Shown: positions 6,558 to 14,840 of the stretch, piece after piece
Numbering within the stretch: position 1 is the first letter of the stretch
Layout of the letters: every line of letters begins with the position of its first letter
DNA from: VGBK01 sp964354255
Lineage (GTDB): Bacteria > Actinomycetota > Acidimicrobiia > Spongiisociales > UBA11373
Length of the DNA stretch: 20,593 nucleotides
Reading direction: 5' to 3'
NCBI GenBank assembly: GCA_964354255.1
Contig: CAYGYX010000038.1
Location: forward strand, 1 to 20,593
Notes under the pieces: model-generated
Database searches by the model: none
Told to the model about the DNA's origin: nothing
Seen by the model: the letters and a program-made list of their open reading frames with translations, nothing else
Position numbers and translations under genes: made by a program

Positions 6558-6658
6558 GCCGGGGCTTCCTCGCAGGCCCCGGCCGGGCCGTGGGCTGGCC
6601 GGGAAGCCGGCTCGCCTGTCGGGCGTTGGGCGCGGCGGATGTGCCGGCGCGGCGCCGG

Positions 6659-6686
6659 TTGGGTTGAAACGACCCACCGCTATAGT
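6659..6686 (+). promoter_or_regulatory. Candidate clpC promoter
   Basis: TATAGT at 6681-6686 is a near-consensus -10. TTGGGT at 6659-6664 is a partial -35 with a 16-bp spacer. The predicted start near 6693 gives a leader of about 50 nt before the TTG start. I saw no clear CtsR, HAIR or CIRCE operator. Confidence 0.55.
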
Positions 6687-6741
6687 GACCGAGGCGCCCC
6701 CGCACCCGGGAGCGCCGTTGCTGCATCAGGAGACTGAGGCC

Positions 6742-9249
6742 TTGTTCGAGAGGTTCACCGACCGAGCCCGCCGGGTGGTGGTGCTGGCCCAGGAAGAGGC
6801 CAGGCTGCTCAACCATAACTACATCGGCACCGAGCACATCCTGCTCGGGCTCATCCACGAGGGTGAGGGCGCCGCCGCCCGGGCTCTCGGGGGCATGGGC
6901 ATCAGCCTGGAGTCGGTGCGTTCCCAGGTGGTGGAGATCATCGGCCAGGGCGCCCAGGCCCCCAGCGGGCACATCCCCTTCACCCCGCGTGCCAAGAAAG
7001 TCCTCGAGCTGTCGCTGCGGGAGGCCCTGCAGCTGGGCCACAACTACATCGGCACCGAGCACATCCTGCTCGGGCTCATCCGGGAGGGGGAGGGCGTCGC
7101 CGCCCAGGTGCTGCAGAAGCTGGGCGCCGAACTGCACAAGGTCCGCCAGGCGGTCATCCAGCTCCTCTCCGGGTCCCAGTCCGAGGACGCCCCCGGCCCC
7201 GAGTCCCCGGCCGGAGGCCGCCGCGGCGGCCCCGGGGGCGGTCCGGAAGGGGCCTCCGGCTCGACGGTGCTCGACCAGTTCGGGCGCAACCTGACCCAGT
7301 ACGCCCGCGATCGCAAGTTGGACCCGGTGATCGGCCGGGAGCGGGAGATCGACCGGGTCATGCAGATCCTGTCGCGGCGCACCAAGAACAACCCGGTGCT
7401 GGTGGGCGAGCCCGGGGTGGGGAAGACCGCCATCGTCGAGGGCCTGGCCCAGCGGATCATCGCCGGCGATGTGCCCGAGACCCTCAAGGGCAAGCAGATC
7501 TACACCCTCGACCTGGGGGCCCTGGTGGCCGGCTCCCGCTACCGCGGCGACTTCGAGGAGCGCCTCAAGAAGGTGCTCAAGGAAATCCGCACCCGCGGCG
7601 ACATCGTGCTCTTCATCGATGAGATCCACACTCTGGTGGGCGCCGGGGCGGCCGAGGGGGCCATCGACGCCGCCAGCATCCTCAAGCCGATGCTGGCCCG
7701 GGGCGAACTGCAGACCGTGGGCGCCACCACCCTGGAGGAGTACCGCAAGCACCTGGAGAAGGACTCCGCCCTGGAACGCCGCTTCCAGCCGGTGCAGGTC
7801 GACGAGCCCACCGTGGCGGAGACCATCAAGATCCTCGCCGGGCTGCGGGAGAAGTACGAGACCCACCACGGCGCCCGCTACACCGATGCCGCCTTGGTCA
7901 GCGCGGCCAACCTGGCCGACCGCTACATCGCCGACCGGCACCTGCCCGACAAGGCCATCGACCTCATCGATGAGGCGGGGAGCCGGATGCGCATCCATCG
8001 GCGCCCCTCCTCGTCGGAGCTGGACGACCTGGACCGGCGCATCGCCGCGGCCCGCGGCCAGAAGGAAGAGGCGGTGCAGAGCCAGCAGTACGAGCGGGCC
8101 GCCCAAGCTCGCGACCAGGAGCGGTCGCTGCTCGCCGAGCGCGCCCGCCTCGAATCGGAGCTCTCCCCCGAGCGGCCTTTCTCGTTGATCAGCGAGGAGC
8201 AGATCGCCGAAGTGCTCGCCCAGTGGACCGGCATCCCGGTGCAGAGCCTCACCGAGGAGGAGACGGCCAAGCTGCTCCGCATGGAGGAGGAGTTGCACCG
8301 GCGCATCGTGGGCCAGGACGAGGCCATCATGGCGGTGAGCCGGGCCATCCGGCGCACCCGGGCCGGGCTCAAGGACCCCAAGCGCCCGGCCGGGTCGTTC
8401 ATCTTCCTGGGCCCGTCGGGGGTGGGGAAGACGGAGACCGCCAAGGCGCTGGCCGAGTTCCTCTTCGGCAACGAGACCGCCCTGATCCAGCTCGACATGT
8501 CGGAGTACATGGAGAAGCACACGGTGAGCCGGCTGGTGGGCTCGCCGCCCGGCTACGTCGGCTACGACGAGGGCGGCCAGCTCACCGAGGCGGTGCGGCG
8601 CAAGCCCTTCTCGGTGGTGCTCTTCGACGAGATAGAGAAGGCCCATCCCGACGTCTTCAACACCCTGCTGCAGATCCTCGAGGACGGGCACCTCACCGAC
8701 TCTCAGGGGCGCACGGTGGACTTCAAGAACACCGTGATCATCATGACCTCCAACCTGGGCACCGCCGACCTGCGGCGCAAGGCGATCGGCTTCACTGCCG
8801 ACGGCGCCGGCGTCGGCTACCAGCAGATAAAGGACAAGGTCACCGAGGCCCTCAAGCGCTCGTTCCGCCCGGAGTTCCTCAACCGCATCGACGAGGTCAT
8901 CGTCTTCCACGAGCTGACCATGGCCGAGGTCGGGGAGATCGTCGACCTGATGATGGCCCGGGTGCTCCGCCAGCTGCAATCCCAGGCTCTGGAGCTGATG
9001 CTCACCGACCAGGCCAAGGACCTGCTCGCCAGCCGGGGTTACGACCCCCAGCTGGGGGCCCGGCCCCTGCGGCGGGCCATCCAGCGGCTGCTCGAGGACC
9101 CGCTCTCCGAGAAGGTGCTCTTCCACGAGTTCCCCGCCGGCGCAACCATCCTGGTGGACGTGGACGAGGACGGCAGCGGGCTCACCTTCACCGGCGTGTC
9201 GGCCCCCGACCAGCCCCCGGTGGAGCTGGCGCAGTCCCAGGAGGGCTAG
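6742..9249 (+). CDS. clpC: ATP-dependent Clp protease ATP-binding subunit ClpC
   Basis: An 835-residue Hsp100 unfoldase that feeds substrates to ClpP. The N-domain has the two internal repeats (each with HNYIGTEHILLGLI) at about 1-150, then a Gly-rich linker. AAA module D1 has Walker A GEPGVGKT (222-229) and Walker B LFIDEIHTL. A UVR-type coiled middle region (QKEEAVQSQQYERAAQARDQ) lies around 440-470 and distinguishes ClpC from ClpA and ClpB. AAA module D2 has Walker A GPSGVGKT (557-564), Walker B VLFDEIEKAHPDVFN and the GYVGYDEGG pore loop. Homologues begin MFERFTDRARRVV, which places the start at TTG 6742, with AGGAG nine bases upstream. A longer frame from 6664 would begin inside the promoter. 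The protein looks complete, with no missing catalytic residue. It is monocistronic: divergent to the prenyl synthase and followed by a hairpin. Confidence 0.97.
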   Translation: MFERFTDRARRVVVLAQEEARLLNHNYIGTEHILLGLIHEGEGAAARALGGMGISLESVRSQVVEIIGQGAQAPSGHIPFTPRAKKVLELSLREALQLGHNYIGTEHILLGLIREGEGVAAQVLQKLGAELHKVRQAVIQLLSGSQSEDAPGPESPAGGRRGGPGGGPEGASGSTVLDQFGRNLTQYARDRKLDPVIGREREIDRVMQILSRRTKNNPVLVGEPGVGKTAIVEGLAQRIIAGDVPETLKGKQIYTLDLGALVAGSRYRGDFEERLKKVLKEIRTRGDIVLFIDEIHTLVGAGAAEGAIDAASILKPMLARGELQTVGATTLEEYRKHLEKDSALERRFQPVQVDEPTVAETIKILAGLREKYETHHGARYTDAALVSAANLADRYIADRHLPDKAIDLIDEAGSRMRIHRRPSSSELDDLDRRIAAARGQKEEAVQSQQYERAAQARDQERSLLAERARLESELSPERPFSLISEEQIAEVLAQWTGIPVQSLTEEETAKLLRMEEELHRRIVGQDEAIMAVSRAIRRTRAGLKDPKRPAGSFIFLGPSGVGKTETAKALAEFLFGNETALIQLDMSEYMEKHTVSRLVGSPPGYVGYDEGGQLTEAVRRKPFSVVLFDEIEKAHPDVFNTLLQILEDGHLTDSQGRTVDFKNTVIIMTSNLGTADLRRKAIGFTADGAGVGYQQIKDKVTEALKRSFRPEFLNRIDEVIVFHELTMAEVGEIVDLMMARVLRQLQSQALELMLTDQAKDLLASRGYDPQLGARPLRRAIQRLLEDPLSEKVLFHEFPAGATILVDVDEDGSGLTFTGVSAPDQPPVELAQSQEG

Positions 9250-9258
9250 GGAGCCGGC

Positions 9259-9283
9259 GGCCCAACCGGGCCTCCTGTCCTTT
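9259..9283 (+). terminator. Possible clpC terminator
   Basis: GGCCC (9259-9263) pairs with GGGCC (9268-9272) around an AACC loop, followed by a pyrimidine-rich tract ending in TTT. The stem is short, so confidence is modest. Confidence 0.4.
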
Positions 9284-9288
9284 GCGCG

Positions 9289-9294
9289 TAGACT
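9289..9294 (+). promoter_or_regulatory. Candidate -10 box for first BMP lipoprotein
   Basis: TAGACT preceded by G, about 55 nt before the ATG at 9350. It is close to the TAGRRT -10 pattern known in Streptomyces. Confidence 0.4.
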
Positions 9295-9349
9295 CCGGCT
9301 TGGCCCGTCGCGGGCCGGAGCGGCACCCGGGGAAGAGGAGCCGGATTCC

Positions 9350-10456
9350 ATGAGCACAAGACGGTTTCTCCCGGTGGCGCTGCTCGCGGTTCTCTCGCTG
9401 ATCGCCGCCGCTTGCGGCGACGACGGGGGGGAGCCGACGACCACCGCCCCGACGACCACCAGGGCGCCGACGACGACCGCCGCTCCCTCGACGACCACGA
9501 CCACCGCCCCGGCCACTACCACCACGACGCTGCCCGTGAGCCAGATGTGCGAGGTCACCGATACCGGGGGCATCGACGACGGCTCGGTCAACCAGCTGGT
9601 GTGGGCGGGCCTCGCTCTGGCCCGTGACCAGCTGGGCATCGAGATCCTCTTCCGGGAGTCGCCGGAGGCGACTGCCTACCGAGCCAACATCGAGTCCTTC
9701 GTGAACGAGGGCTGCGACCTGATCGTCACCGTCGGCAGCTCGATGGAGACCGACACCGCGCAGGCGGCCTGCGACTTCCCCGAGCAGCTCTTCGCCATCG
9801 TCGGGGCCGTTCCGGTGGCCGGCGCAGGCTCGGCCTGGGCCGATGCCGGGGGGGCCCTCCGCTGCGACTATTCGAACGTGCGTGGGATCACCTTCGCCAC
9901 CGGGGAGGCGGCCTTCCTGGCCGGGTACCTGGCGGCGGGCATGTCCGAGTCGCGCAAAGTGGGCACCTTCGGCAGTGCCGACGTCGAGTCGGTGACGGCC
10001 CTCATGGAGGGGTTCGCGGCGGGGGCCCGCTACTACGGAGAGACCGAGGGGCTCGCAGTGCAAGTCCTCGGCTGGGACCCGGACGACCCGGCCGCGGGGC
10101 TGTTCACGGGCCTGGAGGATCTCGAGCAGGCCGGGGTGATCACCGAGAGCCTGGCCGGGGCCGGGGTCGACGTCATCCTGCCCGTGGCCGGTCCCTTCGG
10201 CCGCAGCGGGGTGGCCGTCGCCGCCGAGCGCGGCATGCGGGTGATCGGCGGGGGGGCGGACCCCTTCCTCGCCGACCCCGAGTTCGCCGCGGTGTGGCTG
10301 ACCTCCCTCTTGGAGAACGCGGACGCGGCGGTGCTCGACACCGTGGCCAACGTGGTCGAGCGGGGCGAGGTGGGCGAGCCCTACGTGGGCAACCTGGCCA
10401 ACCGCGGCGTCGGCCTCGCCCGCTACCGTCAATTGGAGGAGGCGGTACCGGCCGAT
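9350..10456 (+). CDS. BMP/PnrA-family ABC transporter substrate-binding lipoprotein 1 (C-terminus lost in gap)
   Basis: The N-terminal signal peptide ends in a lipobox at Cys22 (LIAAAC). It is followed by a Thr-rich linker of about 38 residues (repeats of TTT with Ala/Pro) that would hold the receptor away from the membrane. The receptor domain begins MCEVTDTGGIDDGSVNQ, the start signature of the BMP/PnrA/Med family, whose characterised members bind purine nucleosides. The usual SFNQ is changed to SVNQ here. Later landmarks are IVTVGSSM, NVRGITF, EAAFLAGYL and DVILPVAGP. The reading frame runs into the N gap at 10456. By comparison with the neighbouring paralogue about 24 residues are missing; the frame after the gap does not look like the expected C-terminus. 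Start ATG 9350 has GAGGAG about 10 nt upstream. The gene heads an importer locus. Confidence 0.92.
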
Positions 10457-10556
10457 NNNNNNNNNNNNNNNNNNNNNNNNNNNNNNNNNNNNNNNNNNNN
10501 NNNNNNNNNNNNNNNNNNNNNNNNNNNNNNNNNNNNNNNNNNNNNNNNNNNNNNNN
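10457..10556. other. Assembly gap (100 N)
   Basis: Exactly 100 N. The two flanks share no obvious sequence, unlike the first gap. The 3' end of the first lipoprotein gene and part of the spacer are missing. Confidence 0.98.
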
Positions 10557-10693
10557 TTGAGAACGCGAAGCTTCGCCTTCGCAGCGATCTCGACGGCGGC
10601 TTCACCAGGCAGCGCCCCGGGCCACAGGTGTAGGATCGTGGTGCGCGGCTGAAGCTGCGCGCGGACCGAGGAGTCGAGAGGAGTCAGTCTCCG
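10557..10693 (+). promoter_or_regulatory. Spacer before second BMP lipoprotein: -10 box and leader hairpin
   Basis: TAGGAT at 10631-10636 is a perfect TAGRRT -10. The bases 10641-10649 pair with 10654-10662 (9 bp including two G-U pairs, loop TGAA), so a hairpin would stand at the very 5' end of the transcript. GAGAGGAG at about 10676-10683 is the ribosome-binding site. A 12-bp perfect palindrome, GCGAAGCTTCGC, lies at 10565-10576 close to the gap. Confidence 0.5.
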
Positions 10694-11779
10694 ATGAGGA
10701 ACAAGAGGCTTGTGTTGGTCGCCGTACTGGCGGCCTTTGCCTTGCTCGTCGCCGCCTGCGGCGATGAGGGCGAGGGCGCCGGGCTGAAGATGTGCCAGGT
10801 CACCGACTTCGGCGGCATCGACGACCAGTCGTTCAACCAGACCGCCTGGGAAGGGTTCCAGCAGGCCGAAGACGAACTGGGCGTCGAAATCGCCTATCTG
10901 GAGTCCGATGACGCCACCGACTATGCCCCGAACATCCAGTCGTTCATGGATCAGGACTGCGAGCTGATCGTCACGGTCGGGTACAACCTGGCGGCGGACA
11001 CCGCGGCGGCGGCCTGCGCCAACCCGGAGCAACTGTTCGCCATCCTGGACGAGACGCCGGCGGCCATCTTCCCCGGGTCGGCTTGGGCGGATGCCGACGG
11101 CAATGCGCTGTGCGAGTTCACCAACGTGCGCGGGGTCACCTTCCAGACCGACGAGGCGGCCTTCCTGGCCGGGTACCTCTCGGCCGGGGTGACGGAGACG
11201 GGGATCGTGGCCACCTTCGGCGGCATCGCCTATCCGACGGTGACCATCTTCATGAACGGCTTCGCCGAGGGCGTGGCCTACTACAACGAGGCGAAGGGCA
11301 CCAATGTCCAGGTTCTCGGCTGGGATCCGGCGACCCAGGAAGGCATCTTCGTGGGTAACTTCGAGAGCCAGGACGATGGCCGGGCGCAGGGCGAGAGCCT
11401 GAACGACGAAGGCGCCGACATCATCCTGCCGGTGGCCGGCCCGGTCGGCCTGGGCACCGCCGCCGCCGCGGCCGAGCGCGGCTTCATGGTCGTCGGCGTC
11501 GACGCCGACCAGTACTTCACCGCCCCCGAGTACGGTGAGGCGTGGCTGACCTCGATCATGAAGAACATGGATGTGGCAGTGCTCGACACCGTCACCAACG
11601 TGGTGGAAACGAGCGCGGTCGGCGAGCACTTCGTGGGCACGCTGGTCAACGGCGGCCTGGATTTGGCCCCCTACCACGACAACGAAGACCGGGTGCCGGC
11701 CGAACTGACTGCCGAGATCGAGCAGTTGAAGGCCGACATCATCGCCGCCGGCGGTCTGGCTGCCTTCCTGGAGGGCTAG
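10694..11779 (+). CDS. BMP/PnrA-family ABC transporter substrate-binding lipoprotein 2
   Basis: A 361-residue lipoprotein with a signal peptide ending at Cys22 (LLVAAC) and almost no linker. The receptor domain opens MCQVTDFGGIDDQSFNQ, the intact family signature, and continues with IVTVGYNLAADTA, NVRGVTFQTDEAAFLAGYLSAG, VQVLGWDP, DIILPVAGP and VGVDADQYF. It is a clear tandem paralogue of the preceding gene but lacks that gene's Thr-rich stalk. Both share four cysteines at matching places (MC-VTD, C-LIVTV, A-C--PEQL, C--NVRG), suggesting disulfides outside the cell. The family binds nucleosides or related ligands; the ligand here cannot be read from sequence. The C-terminus (LAAFLEG) is complete. 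It has its own candidate promoter and is followed by a strong terminator, so it can be expressed above the level of the membrane components. Confidence 0.95.
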   Translation: MRNKRLVLVAVLAAFALLVAACGDEGEGAGLKMCQVTDFGGIDDQSFNQTAWEGFQQAEDELGVEIAYLESDDATDYAPNIQSFMDQDCELIVTVGYNLAADTAAAACANPEQLFAILDETPAAIFPGSAWADADGNALCEFTNVRGVTFQTDEAAFLAGYLSAGVTETGIVATFGGIAYPTVTIFMNGFAEGVAYYNEAKGTNVQVLGWDPATQEGIFVGNFESQDDGRAQGESLNDEGADIILPVAGPVGLGTAAAAAERGFMVVGVDADQYFTAPEYGEAWLTSIMKNMDVAVLDTVTNVVETSAVGEHFVGTLVNGGLDLAPYHDNEDRVPAELTAEIEQLKADIIAAGGLAAFLEG

Positions 11780-11806
11780 CCGCCGTCGTCGTCATACCTG
11801 CCAACA

Positions 11807-11840
11807 GGATCCCCCCGGCCCGACCGGGGGGATCCTCTTT
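11807..11840 (+). terminator. Rho-independent terminator between receptor and transporter genes
   Basis: GGATCCCCCCGG (11807-11818) and CCGGGGGGATCC (11824-11835) form a perfect 12-bp stem with loop CCCGA, followed by TCTTT. It is the clearest terminator in the window. Confidence 0.85.
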
Positions 11841-11862
11841 CCCGGCCTGCTGGCCGGTCGTG

Positions 11863-11868
11863 TAGTGT
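11863..11868 (+). promoter_or_regulatory. Candidate -10 box for ATPase-permease genes
   Basis: TAGTGT preceded by G, just after the terminator, about 33 nt before the TTG start. It would restart transcription of the ATPase and permeases. Confidence 0.4.
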
Positions 11869-11901
11869 GCGGGCTGCTCAGGGGAGTGAGGGAGCGCCGG
11901 G

Positions 11902-13605
11902 TTGGAACTCCAGCTGCGAGGGATCACCAAGCGGTTCCCCGGCGTGCTCGCCAACGACCACATCGACTTGACGGTGCGCTCTGGGGAGATCCTCGGCCTG
12001 CTCGGTGAGAACGGGGCGGGCAAGACCACCCTCATGAACATCCTCTATGGCCTGTACTCGGCCGACGAGGGCGAGATCCTCATCGACGGGAAGCCGCAGC
12101 ACTTCACCGGCCCCGGCGACGCGATCGCGGCCGGCATCGGCATGGTCCACCAGCACTTCATGCTGGTACCGGTGTTCACCGTGGCCGAGAACGTGGTGCT
12201 CGGGGTCGAGCCGGCCCGTCGGATGCCCCTCTGGATAGCGCTGGGCCTCGGGGGGGCGGCGGCGGCCATCATCGCCGGGTCGTCCTTCTCGCTGGAGTGG
12301 TTCGGCTGGCCCTCGTGGGCGTGGCTGCTGATACTCGTGGCGATCGGGGCCGCGGCCGGATACCTGTTGCGGCTGGCCTGGCCCTGGGTCCATCGCCTCT
12401 TCCGCCGCCGGCGGGCCGGCGGCGCCCTCAACATCGCCGAGGCACGGCGCCAGGTGGCCGAGATCTCCGAGCGCTACGGGCTGAGCGTCGACCCCGATGC
12501 CGTCATCGAGGACCTCCCCGTCGGAGTGCAGCAGCGGGTGGAGATCATCAAAGTGCTCTTCCGGGAGGCCCGCGTCCTCATCTTCGACGAGCCCACCGCG
12601 GTGCTCACCCCCCAGGAGGTCGAGGAGTTCTTCGGCATCGTCCGCTCGCTGCGCGACTCGGGCAAGGGGATCGTATTCATCACCCACAAGCTCGGAGAGA
12701 TCCTGGAGATCGCCGACCGGATCACGGTCCTGCGCGACGGGCGGTCGGTCGGCGAGGCCGTTCCCGGCGAGGTGGACCAGGCCGGCCTCGCCGAGATGAT
12801 GGTGGGCCGTCCGGTGGCGCTCGTCGTCGAGAAGGGCGAAGCACAACCCGGTGCTGCGGTCCTCGAGGTCGAGGACCTGGTGGTGCTCGACGAGCGCGAG
12901 CACGCCGCCGTGAACGGGGTCTCCTTCCGGGTGCGGGCCGGGGAGATCGTCGGCATCGCCGGGGTGCAGGGGAACGGCCAGACCGAGCTGGTGCGGGCCC
13001 TCACCGGCATGCGGGCGCCGCTGTCCGGCTCCATCAGGGTGGCGGGCGAGTCGGTGGCCGGGTCGAGCCCGCGGACTGTGCACGAGCTGGGGGTGGCGCA
13101 CGTGCCCGAGGATCGCCTGCGCCACGGGCTGGTCACCTCGTTCACCGTAGCGGAGAACGCGGTGCTCGACTCCTACCACGCCCGCCCCTTCTCGCGCGGC
13201 ATCCTCATGGACTGGGGGAAGGTGCGGGAGGTGTCCCGGGAGCTGGTGGAGCAGTTCGACGTGCGCACCCCGAGCATCGAGGTGAAGGCTGCCAACCTGT
13301 CTGGAGGCAACCAGCAGAAGTTGATCGTCGCCCGGGAGTTCGGGCGATCGGGCCTGGCGCTGGCCATCGCCGCCCAGCCCACCCGCGGCCTGGATGTCGG
13401 TTCGATCGAGTACATCCACGGCCAGATCGTCGCCCAGCGCGACCGGGGGGCAGCCATCCTGATCGTCTCCACCGAGTTGGACGAGGTGATGGCCCTCAGT
13501 GACCGGCTGCTGGTGATGTACCGCGGCAAGGTGGTGGCCGAGCTCGATCCTCAGCAGGTCACCCCGGCCGACGTCGGCCTGTACATGGCGGGAGCGACAC
13601 TGTGA
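11902..13605 (+). CDS. BMP-type (nucleoside/simple sugar) importer ATPase, double ABC, with internal membrane-hairpin insertion
   Basis: A 567-residue fused double nucleotide-binding protein of the NupA/RbsA type. Domain 1 has Walker A GENGAGKT (35-42), Q-loop MVHQHFML, signature LPVGVQQ (205-211), Walker B VLIFDEPT (D229, E230) and H-loop His262. Domain 2 has a family-typical degenerate Walker A GVQGNGQTE (354-362), signature LSGGNQQ (466-472), and AIAAQPTRGLD with Gln in place of the catalytic Glu. Residues of about 107-174 between VAENVVLG and ALNIAEARRQV are extra. They form two hydrophobic helices (PLWIALGLGGAAAAIIAG and WAWLLILVAIGAAAGYLL) joined by an aromatic loop, with RR before and HRLFRRRR after. 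NupA has only a few residues there and is about 60 shorter overall. The start is TTG 11902 with GGGAG seven bases upstream. It overlaps the next gene by 4 nt (GTGA). Confidence 0.94.
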   Translation: MELQLRGITKRFPGVLANDHIDLTVRSGEILGLLGENGAGKTTLMNILYGLYSADEGEILIDGKPQHFTGPGDAIAAGIGMVHQHFMLVPVFTVAENVVLGVEPARRMPLWIALGLGGAAAAIIAGSSFSLEWFGWPSWAWLLILVAIGAAAGYLLRLAWPWVHRLFRRRRAGGALNIAEARRQVAEISERYGLSVDPDAVIEDLPVGVQQRVEIIKVLFREARVLIFDEPTAVLTPQEVEEFFGIVRSLRDSGKGIVFITHKLGEILEIADRITVLRDGRSVGEAVPGEVDQAGLAEMMVGRPVALVVEKGEAQPGAAVLEVEDLVVLDEREHAAVNGVSFRVRAGEIVGIAGVQGNGQTELVRALTGMRAPLSGSIRVAGESVAGSSPRTVHELGVAHVPEDRLRHGLVTSFTVAENAVLDSYHARPFSRGILMDWGKVREVSRELVEQFDVRTPSIEVKAANLSGGNQQKLIVAREFGRSGLALAIAAQPTRGLDVGSIEYIHGQIVAQRDRGAAILIVSTELDEVMALSDRLLVMYRGKVVAELDPQQVTPADVGLYMAGATL

Positions 13606-14840
13606 GCGACCGACCCGACACCGAAGGCACCCCGGCCCCGGTCGGCGGCGAGCCCGGGAAGAAGAAGGGCCGGCTCACCGACAATCGCCTCTTCCGGGAG
13701 ATCACCGGGATCGGAGTCGATTGGCGGAGCGCGGTGCTGGTGCCGGTGCTGGCGGTGCTCACCGCTCTCATCGTGAGCGCGTTCATCATCGCCGTCACCG
13801 ACATCGACTCCCTCCGCATCTGGGGAAGCAACCCGGGGAAGGCCGCCCGCGACACTTTTGGCACCATCGGGAGTGCCTACGCCGCCCTCTTCCAGGGGGC
13901 TTTCGGGTCCCTGAGCGCCTGGTCGGAGACCCTGGTGGCGTCGGCACCGCTGATCCTGACCGGCCTGTCGGTGGCGATCGGGTTCCGGGCCGGCCTGTTC
14001 AACATCGGCGCCGAGGGGCAGATGATCATCGGCGGCCTGCTGGCCACCATCATCGGCTTCTACTTCCACCTGCCCTGGTTCGTCCACCTGCCCTTGGCCC
14101 TGCTCGGCGGACTAGTCGGCGGGGCCATCTGGGGTGGGATCTCCGGCCTGTTGCGGGCCAAGACCGGGGCCCACGAGGTGATCACCACCATCATGCTGAA
14201 CTGGATCGCCATCCGGTTCCTGGATTGGGCCCTCACCGTCGACTTCATCCAGGCGATGGGCCGGGACGACTCCATCTCCAAGGACGTCCTTCCCAGTTCC
14301 CGGCTGCCGCAGTTCTTCAGCGACCCCCGGATCAGGCTCCACTGGGGCATCCTGCTGGCGTTGCTCGCCGCCGGCTTCATCTACTGGCTCCTCTACCGCA
14401 CCACCGTCGGCTACGAGTTCCGGGCGGTGGGCTACAACCCCGACGGGGCCCACTACGCCGGCATGAACGTCACCTGGCTGTACATCCTGGTGATGGCGGT
14501 GGCCGGGGCCATGTCCGGCCTGGCCGGGGCCAACCAGATCCTCGGGCCGCTCGGCCGGGCCACCCCGGGCTTCTCGGCCGGCCTCGGCTTCGACGCCATC
14601 GCCCTGGCCCTGCTCGGGCGCTCCCATCCGTTGGGGGTGGTCCTGGCCGGGCTGCTGTTCGGCGCCCTCGAAGCCGGGGGCCGCCAGATGCAGGCGGCCA
14701 CCGACGTCTCCATCGACCTGATCATGGTGGTGCAAGCGCTGATCGTGGTGTTCATCGCCGCTCCGGCGCTGATCCGAGCCATCTACCGGGTGCGCACCGG
14801 CAAGGGGACCGAGCAGATCACCAAGGGGTGGGCGGCATGA
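13602..14840 (+). CDS. ABC importer permease 1 (BPD_transp_2 family)
   Basis: A 412-residue inner-membrane permease with about nine or more hydrophobic segments. A basic, Pro/Gly-rich N-terminal cytoplasmic tail (GEPGKKKGRL) precedes the first helix near residues 45-65. The BPD_transp_2 hallmark LFNIGAEGQMIIGGLLA lies near residues 130-146, and EVITTIMLNWIA, YEFRAVGYNPDGAHYAGM and GFDAIALALLG follow in the order expected for the NupP-type subunit. The GTG start overlaps the ATPase stop (GTGA), and its own stop overlaps the next start (ATGA), so ATPase and both permeases are translationally coupled. With permease 2 it should form the heterodimeric channel for the ligand delivered by the BMP lipoproteins. 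Confidence 0.95.
   Translation: MSDRPDTEGTPAPVGGEPGKKKGRLTDNRLFREITGIGVDWRSAVLVPVLAVLTALIVSAFIIAVTDIDSLRIWGSNPGKAARDTFGTIGSAYAALFQGAFGSLSAWSETLVASAPLILTGLSVAIGFRAGLFNIGAEGQMIIGGLLATIIGFYFHLPWFVHLPLALLGGLVGGAIWGGISGLLRAKTGAHEVITTIMLNWIAIRFLDWALTVDFIQAMGRDDSISKDVLPSSRLPQFFSDPRIRLHWGILLALLAAGFIYWLLYRTTVGYEFRAVGYNPDGAHYAGMNVTWLYILVMAVAGAMSGLAGANQILGPLGRATPGFSAGLGFDAIALALLGRSHPLGVVLAGLLFGALEAGGRQMQAATDVSIDLIMVVQALIVVFIAAPALIRAIYRVRTGKGTEQITKGWAA

Noticed and set aside
6664..6741. Earlier TTG start for clpC
   Set aside because: It lies in the promoter, upstream of the TATAGT box, and adds residues absent from ClpC proteins.
7044..9249. Frameshift or second gene in clpC from multiple overlapping plus-strand open frames
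   Set aside because: The ClpC frame is continuous with all motifs in order; the other frames are high-GC shadows.
6466..9639. A 1057-codon open frame on the minus strand opposite clpC
   Set aside because: It is the antisense shadow of a high-GC gene; the plus strand encodes full-length ClpC, and the minus product is low-complexity with no motif.
10557..10633. C-terminus of the first BMP lipoprotein ending at TAG 10631-10633
   Set aside because: The residues after the gap do not resemble the paralogue's C-terminus, the gap length and frame are unknown, and this TAG is part of a -10 box. The true stop is probably within the gap.
9188..11677. An 829-codon minus-strand open frame across both BMP genes
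   Set aside because: It is antisense to two clear lipoprotein genes, crosses the N gap and has His/Gly/Arg-rich shadow composition.
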